Source: SIG480 sp045636865
GTDB taxonomy: Bacteria; Bacillota; Clostridia; Oscillospirales; JAAYXM01
NCBI GenBank assembly: GCA_045636865.1
Contig: JAZTYJ010000025.1
Coordinates: 14,965 to 78,964, forward strand
Reading direction: 5' to 3'
DNA: 64,000 nucleotides
Positions 18,079 through 25,073 of this stretch are shown here, piece by piece. The translations under genes and the position numbers were made by a program. Numbering within the stretch: position 1 is the first letter of the stretch; the number at the start of each line of letters is the position of its first letter. The notes beneath the pieces are model-generated. The model saw only the letters and a program-made list of their open reading frames with translations. It was not told where the DNA came from and made no database searches.

Positions 18079-19056
18079 ATGCTTACAGACCGTGCAAATG
18101 CCATTTGTCTTCTCGAAATTCTGCGTGAATTTTCAGACGAGGAACACATCCTCCCCATGCGCGAGATTATACCTAAAATGAATCTTCTCTACGGAATCAC
18201 CCCGGACAGAAGAACTGTTTACAGCGCAATATCCCTGCTCACCGAACTTGGACACGATATTTCTACATATGAAGAAAACGGAATCGGATACTATCTGCGT
18301 AGCCGTGAATTTGAGAAATCAGAAATTCACCTTCTCAGCGATGCAGTGTATTCATTTCCTTTTATCTCTCCGAAGCAGACGGACGAACTTGTCGGAAAAT
18401 TACAAAAACAACTCAGTGTTCATCAGCGAAAGAGCTTTAAGCACCTGACAATCGCAAAAAGCGAGAAGAAGACGGATAACCGTCAGGTATTTCTCAACAT
18501 TGAGTGTCTCGACGAGGCAATCGACACAGGCAAACAAGTAAGCTTTACATACCTGCAATACGACTTGGATAAAAAACAGCATCCACGCCGCGAAAAACCT
18601 TATGTAGTAAACCCTTATGAACTTATATACACAAATGAACATTATTACCTTATCTGCAACTACGTCGGACACGATAACACAAGTTTTTACCGAATTGACA
18701 GAATGTGCGATATAAAGATACTCGAAACTAAGATTGATAAGAAAACGAGTGATCTCTCCGATTTTCGCAATGCAACTTATGCATTTGCGAGTGAACCTGA
18801 GAGAATTGTTCTCCATTGTGATAAGTGGATGATTGATGAAGTTATCGACAAATTCGGAACGGATATTTCCATCACAAAGCTTGACGAGGAAAAAATATCG
18901 GTAAGCTTCACAGCTCCCTCAACCGGAATCAAGTTCTTTGCGTTGCAGTATCTGCCCTATATGGAAGTCATAAAACCCGAATGGATAAGGAGCGAGATTG
19001 ATGAGGACTTACAGAAAGTTTTGCACCGGAGAAAAAACTCTTCTGAGAATAAATAA
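18079..19056 (+). CDS. WYL-domain transcriptional regulator
   Basis: 325 residues. An N-terminal winged HTH (about 1-70, RANAICLLEILREF then RRTVYSAISLLTELG) is followed by the WYL domain (about 140-240; ISFTYLQYDL-type strand, PYVVNPYELIYTNEHYYLICNYVGH and FYRIDRM) and a C-terminal WCX-like part. Such proteins sense nucleic acid or nucleotide ligands and often repress or activate phage-defence and DNA-damage loci. It divides two divergent gene sets and likely controls both. An AAAGGAG site precedes the ATG. The following gene begins inside its last codons. Confidence 0.88.
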   Translation: MLTDRANAICLLEILREFSDEEHILPMREIIPKMNLLYGITPDRRTVYSAISLLTELGHDISTYEENGIGYYLRSREFEKSEIHLLSDAVYSFPFISPKQTDELVGKLQKQLSVHQRKSFKHLTIAKSEKKTDNRQVFLNIECLDEAIDTGKQVSFTYLQYDLDKKQHPRREKPYVVNPYELIYTNEHYYLICNYVGHDNTSFYRIDRMCDIKILETKIDKKTSDLSDFRNATYAFASEPERIVLHCDKWMIDEVIDKFGTDISITKLDEEKISVSFTAPSTGIKFFALQYLPYMEVIKPEWIRSEIDEDLQKVLHRRKNSSENK

Positions 19057-19879
19057 AGACGGATATGACGATGTAACCGGCGGCGGACACATTTATAATG
19101 AATTCAAGTTTTCTCTGACCGAAAAACTTGCCATTGTTTCAAAGGGCGGCAAATTCGGAATTCTTCTTATCCGAGAAGCACTCAACAAGGACTCAAAAGA
19201 CATTTCCGAGAACACCTTGACTGTATGTCAATGTAAATACGACAACATATGCATTATCGGAAATTACGGAGAAGATTTTTGTGATTTCCAATTGTATCAA
19301 AATGGCAAATGCGGGCTCGGCAGAGTTCGCATTACAACAGATGGACTTTACACTAAAGCTGAATTTTGTGAATTGCTGCCCTGCAAATACAAAACAGAAC
19401 GCAATGAAGAATGGGCATTTATATGGCAATATTCCGATGATTGTGACTATATAAAATACTACCATAACGAAACACACGAAATCTCTGAAGAATACACCAC
19501 GATACATATCAAAGCAGGTTTTCTCATCTGCCTTTACGAGGACCAAGATTTGATAACCCTTGTGCATGAACGGACAAACAAAAAGCTATTTACATGTGAG
19601 GCACATGTTGTTGAACACCTCGCATCATACGCAGAAGGAGAAGTATTCCTCTTCAACAACTTCGATTCCGTCTTTCTCGTTTTCTGCAACACAAAAGAAA
19701 TGCAGGCATATGCAACCAAGGATTTCTCGGACATCCGTGCCGAAGTAACCTGCGATATGTTTGATAAATACCTGACCTGTCTTTCGTACAAAACGAACGA
19801 AGAGTGGTACACTCTTCCGCAAACAGGTAGTGTCATCTCGCAAAAGGATATATCGGGATCGTCACCTATTCACAAATAA
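19001..19879 (+). CDS. WG-repeat-like protein of unknown function
   Basis: 292 residues. Repeated strand-turn units such as GGKFGILLIRE and NGKCGLGRVRI recall WG-type repeats, so a beta-rich or propeller-like fold is possible. Many Cys and aromatic residues are present; there is no signal peptide. ATG 19001 is chosen because AAGGAG lies 8 bp upstream; a TTG at 18998 is adjacent. The gene overlaps the WYL gene by 56 bp in another frame, showing translational coupling to the regulator. Its function is unknown. Confidence 0.75.
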   Translation: MRTYRKFCTGEKTLLRINKDGYDDVTGGGHIYNEFKFSLTEKLAIVSKGGKFGILLIREALNKDSKDISENTLTVCQCKYDNICIIGNYGEDFCDFQLYQNGKCGLGRVRITTDGLYTKAEFCELLPCKYKTERNEEWAFIWQYSDDCDYIKYYHNETHEISEEYTTIHIKAGFLICLYEDQDLITLVHERTNKKLFTCEAHVVEHLASYAEGEVFLFNNFDSVFLVFCNTKEMQAYATKDFSDIRAEVTCDMFDKYLTCLSYKTNEEWYTLPQTGSVISQKDISGSSPIHK

Positions 19880-19880
19880 A

Positions 19881-19914
19881 GCACCCCTGTGCAGACATTT
19901 GCACAGGGGGTTCG
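19881..19914 (+). terminator. Hairpin after the WG-repeat-like gene
   Basis: CCCCTGTGCA and TGCACAGGGG form a strong stem directly after the stop codon, but the following T-tract is poor, so it may be an attenuator or RNA-stability hairpin. Confidence 0.5.
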
Positions 19915-19944
19915 TGTATAATTGTATATGGGAGGTGTAGCAGA

Positions 19945-20619
19945 ATGAATATTTCAGGACCACAACATCGACAGATGCCTTATGAGATGGCAGAAGCATA
20001 CAGAGAGCTTTTTCGCATGGTAAAAAAAGAGTTTCCCGCAGAAACTCTTACATACACCTTCCCCGTTATGGGAAGCTACTATAACGAACATATCCAAATC
20101 TCCCGACTCACTCCGTTTGAGGGCGAAGATTATCCCGCAAATGACGAAGAGGCGATGCGGTATATTGAGCCCGCAGTACGACTTATGGTTATCGGTGAAC
20201 ACAAAATAAAGCAGACAAAACTTACATCGAAAACTGCCGAAGAATTTTCCCGCTCCGCAGGAGATTTTATTTGCTATACAAATTACATAGCGCATTGTAG
20301 CATTGACCAAAACCACGTTCCCGAATATCCCGGACGGATTATAGAAAAACTCAAACCCACTTCTGCACTCAACAATAAGTGGCATGAGCATATTCTTTGG
20401 TATAATCCGTTCGTTTTTGAATCTCCCGAAAACAAATCAACAAACAAGCAACTGCAGAAGCATCAGCTCCCACTTTGTCAGAAACTTCTCACTTTACATA
20501 TTGACTTCTTCCGTCCTACCCATATTCTTTTTTTGGATGGATGCGAGCAATTTGCAGATGCATTTGCCGATAACAGACAGTTTATCAAAAAAATCACGAA
20601 AGCGTCTCTGCAGGCATAA
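19945..20619 (+). CDS. UDG-like protein of unknown function, possibly truncated
   Basis: 224 residues. The segment order resembles the UDG superfamily: a strand RLMVIGEHK (about 73-81), ICYTNYIAHC (about 111-120, like the TNAVKC strand) and RPTHILFLDGCEQFA (about 190-204). The protein stops soon after, before a visible HPS-type motif, so it may be shortened or lack the DNA-intercalation loop. A GGGAGGTG site lies 7 bp before the ATG. It is the third gene on the plus side of the WYL cluster. The fold assignment is tentative. Confidence 0.6.
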   Translation: MNISGPQHRQMPYEMAEAYRELFRMVKKEFPAETLTYTFPVMGSYYNEHIQISRLTPFEGEDYPANDEEAMRYIEPAVRLMVIGEHKIKQTKLTSKTAEEFSRSAGDFICYTNYIAHCSIDQNHVPEYPGRIIEKLKPTSALNNKWHEHILWYNPFVFESPENKSTNKQLQKHQLPLCQKLLTLHIDFFRPTHILFLDGCEQFADAFADNRQFIKKITKASLQA

Positions 20620-20696
20620 AAACAGTCCCACGTACGGCGTGGCTTCTTAGGGAGAATTCGGTTTTGACTTGCTATTTTCCGCTTATAGTGCACAAA

Positions 20697-20733
20697 AAAA
20701 AATACGGACATACGCCGGTATGTCCGTATTTTT
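20697..20733 (+). terminator. Terminator after the WYL cluster
   Basis: AATACGGACATAC and GTATGTCCGTATT pair around a short loop and are followed by a T-run. Flanking A- and T-runs could allow bidirectional function. Confidence 0.8.
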
Positions 20734-20812
20734 AAATTTCTCTAAGACAAAAAACATCTGATCCTAAACTGCTTCGCACCCTGAAATCATAAGTTTGAGT
20801 GCAGAACAAGGG

Positions 20813-20851
20813 AAAAATCTCTCAACCCTGACGGGTTGGGAGATTTTTCAA
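20813..20851 (+). terminator. Second hairpin (terminator-like)
   Basis: AAAAATCTCTCAACCC and GGGTTGGGAGATTTTT pair around TGAC, with one G-T pair, ending in a T-run. Confidence 0.7.
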
Positions 20852-20922
20852 CGCAGTTATGTGCCAAAATCTATGGCGACATTTTTGTTTTCACAGCAAA
20901 TTCAGAAACTGTTCCTGATCTA

Positions 20923-20951
20923 TTGATTGTGAACGTTTTTTTTGCTATAAT
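20923..20951 (+). promoter_or_regulatory. Predicted sigma-A promoter of the GH18-like/SLH gene
   Basis: TTGATT (20923-20928) and TATAAT (20946-20951) with a 17-bp spacer lie about 110 bp before the ATG. Confidence 0.65.
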
Positions 20952-21062
20952 AATCACAAAAGTTACAAAAGAATTTTTCTGTCATACACTTTATACCAAA
21001 GATGATATAAAACCCTTTTGTCGCTGATAAAATGACAACTGTAAAAGGACTGATACACTGAT

Positions 21063-23276
21063 ATGAAAAACAAAACACACTCATCCCGCAATTCACTCAG
21101 AATAATAAGCCTTATTATGATGTTTTTTATGCTGCCTTCCCTTTTACCCTCAGCATATGCTCAGAACGCCTGGAACATGAGTGCCTTTCTCAAAAACTAT
21201 CCTGACTCACATTTTAATCTGAACAATGAACCTAACCGCGTTATGACAATCGAAGAATTTATCGCTTTAACACATACATATTCCTATTATGGCGCAGGCG
21301 CAGAAAACGTTACCGTAGTTGACAAAAACGGAAAATCGCCCTCTGCCTGGTGCGGGAAATATGTTCAAGCAGAGGCCAACAAAAAAGTCTTTGACCCCGA
21401 GCGCATATCGTGGAACGACCCGGTTACACTCGCTTTTGCAGCCCAGTTTATGGTGCGCTCAAAAGGTAAATACTCATACGACGCTAACAATCTCTACACT
21501 TTCTCCGGTACACAAAACCTCTCGGCAGACGATATATTGTATTTATGCGCTGCTGTTGATTACGGTTTGATTCCTTACAAACCCGGAATGGACGTTTCCG
21601 TAAAAATACTGCGCCGCGATGCACGGAAATATGAAATTCCGACTACACTTCCACCGATCAAACCTACCATAGCAGGAAACGCAAACTCCATGCGGGAACT
21701 GAACGCATATTTTATTGACTGCTATTGGGACACTCAACAAAAAAAAGAACAACTGAACAAGTTAAAGCAGGCAAGCGAATACATAACTATGGTCACCTTC
21801 TTCTCGTCTTATATAAACGGTGAAAGCGTTACTGACAACAATCGTTTTCTTGGTTGTTATATAGAGAATTCCAATGAAAATTCCAAAAAAGACCCTCAAC
21901 TGGATGCAATACAGTTCTGCAAAGAAAACGGAAAGCTTGCCTTACTTGGAGTATGCAACGCATTAGGTAACGGCTTCCCCGCTTCGACAACAAAGGAGAT
22001 GCTTGAAAGTGAGGGGAATATGCAGACCGCTATAAAAGAAATAATGGCTGCTGTTAAACAATACGATTTGGACGGCGTTAATTTAGGAATCGAAATCTCA
22101 GACCCGGCATTCAGTAATATGAGAAACAATTATTCCACATTTGTAAGACGCCTCTCTGAAGCACTCCATAAACAGAACAAAGTTCTTATGGTAAGCGTCG
22201 GTGCATATTTCACAGACAAACAAGAGGGTTCATCGATTTATGATTATTCAGAAATCGGTAAGTCCGCAGATTATGTGCACATCATTCTTTACGACGACTT
22301 CAACGACACCGGCTACCCATATCGCGGAACCCACGGCCCCATCAGCAACATCGTCAGAATCGGGCGTTGTCTGAGATATGCAGCAGCTAAAATGGATCGA
22401 AGCAAAATTCTTTTAGGAACCGGAACTTTTGCAATAGATTTTAATCTGACCGCCAGAACAGCTAAAGACATCAACTATGCAGAAGCCACCGCCCTTTATC
22501 AGAACTCCGGCGCGCAGGTTGTTTACGATAATGCTGACAATGCGGCCGGCGCATATTTCGAATACACCGATTCCTCCTCAAACAAGCACAGAGTATATTG
22601 GGAAACCGGAAAAACCGCTGCACAAAGAGCAAATATAGTCAAAGACTACAACCTGGGCGGATTCAGTGTATTCAATCTCAACGACAATAACGAACCCGTG
22701 TATAAAGCTTTGGATGCAATATCTTCTTTCAAGCCTGAAGTAACTCACGCCATAGCAAGCGGACTTGTTCCCATCAACCTGAGAAGCAATTACGACAAAC
22801 CTATCCTACGCCGTGAATTCTGTTCTGTAATCGTCAAGTTCATAGAAAGCAAATCCGGAATGAGTTCTGAAAAATTCATTGAGTCGAAGGGCAAAAATAT
22901 TGTTTCTTCTGCTTTCACCGATACAAAAGACGAGAATGTTCTGATCGTTAATGCACTCGGTATTGTAGGTGGATACGGCAACGGAAAGTTCGCTCCCGAC
23001 AAAACGATTTCCCGCCAGGAAGCCGCTGTTATGCTTATGAGGCTTGCAAAAGTTATGGGATTTGAGAAACCCAACAGCACACCGATAACATTCAAAGAAT
23101 CCGCCACGCTCCCCTCTTGGGCGAAGCAAGGTGTCGACTTCATTTCAGCTTGCATCGACTCTAAAAACGCAAAAAGAGTTATGGGTGGCACCGGAAACAA
23201 TATGTTTTCACCGCAAGGAACATATACAAGAGAACAAACATTTATGTCAATCTTCCGCTTGTACAACGCTTTTTAA
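21063..23276 (+). CDS. Secreted GH18-like protein with C-terminal S-layer homology domains
   Basis: 737 residues. A signal peptide (1-33, hydrophobic core then SAYA) directs export. Residues about 215-555 form a GH18-type barrel: the catalytic-strand motif usually DGxDxDxE reads DGVNLGIE here (337-344), so the proton-donor Glu344 is kept while two Asp positions are Asn and Gly. GH18 and SleL-like enzymes cleave chitin or cortex peptidoglycan; activity here is uncertain. Residues about 560-737 hold SLH repeats (GGYGNGKFAPDKTISRQEAAVML, then MFSPQGTYTREQTF), which tether proteins to wall polymers. It sits alone between terminators, tail-to-tail with the c-di-GMP/pel genes, and may act on the cell surface or matrix. 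Confidence 0.85.
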   Translation: MKNKTHSSRNSLRIISLIMMFFMLPSLLPSAYAQNAWNMSAFLKNYPDSHFNLNNEPNRVMTIEEFIALTHTYSYYGAGAENVTVVDKNGKSPSAWCGKYVQAEANKKVFDPERISWNDPVTLAFAAQFMVRSKGKYSYDANNLYTFSGTQNLSADDILYLCAAVDYGLIPYKPGMDVSVKILRRDARKYEIPTTLPPIKPTIAGNANSMRELNAYFIDCYWDTQQKKEQLNKLKQASEYITMVTFFSSYINGESVTDNNRFLGCYIENSNENSKKDPQLDAIQFCKENGKLALLGVCNALGNGFPASTTKEMLESEGNMQTAIKEIMAAVKQYDLDGVNLGIEISDPAFSNMRNNYSTFVRRLSEALHKQNKVLMVSVGAYFTDKQEGSSIYDYSEIGKSADYVHIILYDDFNDTGYPYRGTHGPISNIVRIGRCLRYAAAKMDRSKILLGTGTFAIDFNLTARTAKDINYAEATALYQNSGAQVVYDNADNAAGAYFEYTDSSSNKHRVYWETGKTAAQRANIVKDYNLGGFSVFNLNDNNEPVYKALDAISSFKPEVTHAIASGLVPINLRSNYDKPILRREFCSVIVKFIESKSGMSSEKFIESKGKNIVSSAFTDTKDENVLIVNALGIVGGYGNGKFAPDKTISRQEAAVMLMRLAKVMGFEKPNSTPITFKESATLPSWAKQGVDFISACIDSKNAKRVMGGTGNNMFSPQGTYTREQTFMSIFRLYNAF

Positions 23277-23283
23277 TACCGAT

Positions 23284-23322
23284 ACACAGAGTCTCCGAGG
23301 CTTTTATCCCCGGAGACTCATT
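23284..23322 (+). terminator. Terminator of the GH18-like/SLH gene
   Basis: GAGTCTCCGAGG and CCCCGGAGACTC form a stem followed by ATTTCATTTATTT, just after the stop codon. Confidence 0.8.
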
Positions 23323-23359
23323 TCATTTATTTCGTATTTCCTCTCACTCGCTAAAGCAA

Positions 23360-23398
23360 ATACCCTCAAGCTGTTTGTATGTAACAGCTTGAGGGTAA
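23360..23398 (-). terminator. Hairpin downstream of the EAL gene
   Basis: ACCCTCAAGCTGT and ACAGCTTGAGGGT form a long stem about 55 bp past the EAL stop codon. The T-tract is weak on either strand, but the position suits termination of the EAL transcript. Confidence 0.55.
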
Positions 23399-23451
23399 CG
23401 ATGTAAAAAACGGATTGTTCTCGTTCCGGATTTACAGTTATTTATCGTCGT

Positions 23452-24828
23452 TTATCTTGCATCGAACCTTTCCATAAACGGCTCACATTCTTCAAGCGGA
23501 AGCGGTTTTGAATAATACCACCCCTGAATATAGTCACAGTCTGATTCTGATACAAACTCATTCTGCTCTTTGGTTTCGACACCTTCACAAATAACCTTGA
23601 TATTCAGACTATGCGCAAGAGCTATAATTCCCAAGAACAAGTCCCTTCCCTTTTTCGTTTCTGTCTTAAGAAGAATATCACGGTCAATTTTTACAACATC
23701 TATCGGATAATCACAAAGATTTATAAGCGAAGTGTAGCCGCTTCCAAGGTCATCGAGATAAACATTGAAGCCGAGCTCCTTGCATTTTGCAACATTTTCC
23801 ATTGCAAGATTTCTGTCTTTCTCCATGGCGTCTTCTGTAATCTCTATAACAAGCTTTGAGTTGTCAAACTCGTATTTACTCGAGATTGCGGTGAGGTTAT
23901 CAACAAAGCTTTCTTCCGACAGAGTAATTCGTGTGAAGTTGCAGGAAATCGAAATATCCTTGCATTCCGTATCCTTCCACTTTTCAAGCTGACGGCAGAC
24001 AAGCTCAAACATATAGAAATCAAGCTTGCTGATAAGCCCTACCATTTCCATATTCTCGATATACATAGCAGGGCTCTGCAGTCCCTTATCCACGCTGTTC
24101 CATCTGGAAAGGGCTTCGGCAGATACTATCTTCTTTGTCTTATTATCGACAACGAACTGCAGATACATCTTGAATTCGTTGTTTTCAAAGCCTTTCAGGA
24201 TGCTTTCCGTAATCTGCTTTTCTTCCTGAACAGAATTCATTGAATTTTTATCGCAAAATATAACCTGCTTTTCTGTACCAAAGATTCTGTTGCAATTTTT
24301 CCGCAGGTTAAAGAGCAGGAGCTCGCAGTTGCGGTCAGCTTCCGAAAGCGGATACACCGCCGCATAACAAGCAAGCTTTCCTCTTTTATCTCTTATGCCA
24401 TCAAAAGCATTAAGCTTATTCATAAGCTCATTAAATCTCTTCTGAGCCTCTTCCTCTGTTTCCGACCGAAAAGCAAATGCAAAGCCGTTTTCGGTAATTC
24501 TTGCCGAAAAACTTCCGTCATCCGTACACTCTGACAAAACAGATGCAGCGTATTTGAGCGCATCTGCAAACGAGATCCCGCTTCTATCAGCCCTCAAAGA
24601 TGCGATATCCAGAACAATATATGCAACATAATAGGTGCTTCTGAGAATATCTCCTATGGTATATTTGAAATGGTATTTGAAAAACTGCAGATTTCCTATC
24701 CCTGTTTCACTATCTGTTACTTTATCTTCTTCGCTTTCCTTTTTCACCTGCCTTATCTTCGCAACCAAAACAGCTATCAGAACAAGCAATATCGGAATGA
24801 GCACGAATCTTATCAGAATCTTATCCAT
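23452..24828 (-). CDS. Membrane-anchored c-di-GMP phosphodiesterase (degenerate GGDEF + EAL)
   Basis: 458 residues. An N-terminal membrane helix (about 5-26) is followed by a degenerate GGDEF-like domain (about 38-195, ITENGFAFAF in place of the signature) and a C-terminal EAL domain (about 205-455). The EAL catalytic positions are kept: SAEALSRW, CNFTR (Asn), VIEITE, DDLGSGYTSL, VKIDRD, ICEGVE and QGWYYSKPL, so it should hydrolyse c-di-GMP. ATG 24828 is chosen because GGGGAG lies 9 bp upstream. Longer readings run through the riboswitch and its terminator and are rejected. It lies downstream of the cyclase gene and is controlled by its own c-di-GMP riboswitch. Confidence 0.93.
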   Translation of the reverse strand: MDKILIRFVLIPILLVLIAVLVAKIRQVKKESEEDKVTDSETGIGNLQFFKYHFKYTIGDILRSTYYVAYIVLDIASLRADRSGISFADALKYAASVLSECTDDGSFSARITENGFAFAFRSETEEEAQKRFNELMNKLNAFDGIRDKRGKLACYAAVYPLSEADRNCELLLFNLRKNCNRIFGTEKQVIFCDKNSMNSVQEEKQITESILKGFENNEFKMYLQFVVDNKTKKIVSAEALSRWNSVDKGLQSPAMYIENMEMVGLISKLDFYMFELVCRQLEKWKDTECKDISISCNFTRITLSEESFVDNLTAISSKYEFDNSKLVIEITEDAMEKDRNLAMENVAKCKELGFNVYLDDLGSGYTSLINLCDYPIDVVKIDRDILLKTETKKGRDLFLGIIALAHSLNIKVICEGVETKEQNEFVSESDCDYIQGWYYSKPLPLEECEPFMERFDAR

Positions 24829-24903
24829 CGGATACATCTCCCCTCTTTCAAGGACATTATATTCGTCGTGGTCTTGTATGATGTAACAAGCCCGACCGCA
24901 AAT

Positions 24904-24953
24904 AAAAAACTGCAACAACAGAAAGCCCTGCTTATGGGCCACTATTATTGCAG
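24904..24953 (-). terminator. Expression-platform terminator of the c-di-GMP riboswitch
   Basis: On the minus strand CTGCAATAATAG pairs (with G-U pairs) with CTGTTGTTGCAG and is followed by six T residues. The 5' arm begins at the last bases of the aptamer, so ligand binding and terminator formation can influence each other. Confidence 0.82.
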
Positions 24954-25026
24954 CTGGACTGGCATAGTATAAAACCTTAGCCTCTTTGCTTTGCGTCGCC
25001 GGCTTTCGCCGGGTTTGCCAAATATT
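24950..25026 (-). promoter_or_regulatory. c-di-GMP-I (GEMM-I) riboswitch
   Basis: The minus strand shows the conserved aptamer: TTTGGCAAACC, a GGCGAAAGCC tetraloop hairpin, GACGCAAAGC, AGAGGCTAAGG and a closing TATGCCAGTCCAGC. The invariant GCAAACC, GNRA loop and ACGCAAAGCC-like block match GEMM-I. It lies between the diguanylate cyclase and the EAL gene, which it should control through the adjoining terminator. Sensing of the enzyme's own substrate suggests feedback. Confidence 0.93.
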
Positions 25027-25073
25027 CAATTTCTATCAGTTTATCACACTAAAGTTTTTCTGTCAAATATTAT

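Larger units (their letters stand above)
20620..20922. other. Intergenic region with two strong hairpins
   Basis: No gene is supported here. Two terminator-like hairpins lie within it (20697-20733 and 20813-20851), which separates the WYL cluster from the next gene. Confidence 0.6.

Noticed and set aside
24829..25029. In-frame N-terminal extension of the EAL protein
   Set aside because: The extension would translate the c-di-GMP riboswitch and its terminator; the ATG at 24828 has a proper ribosome site.
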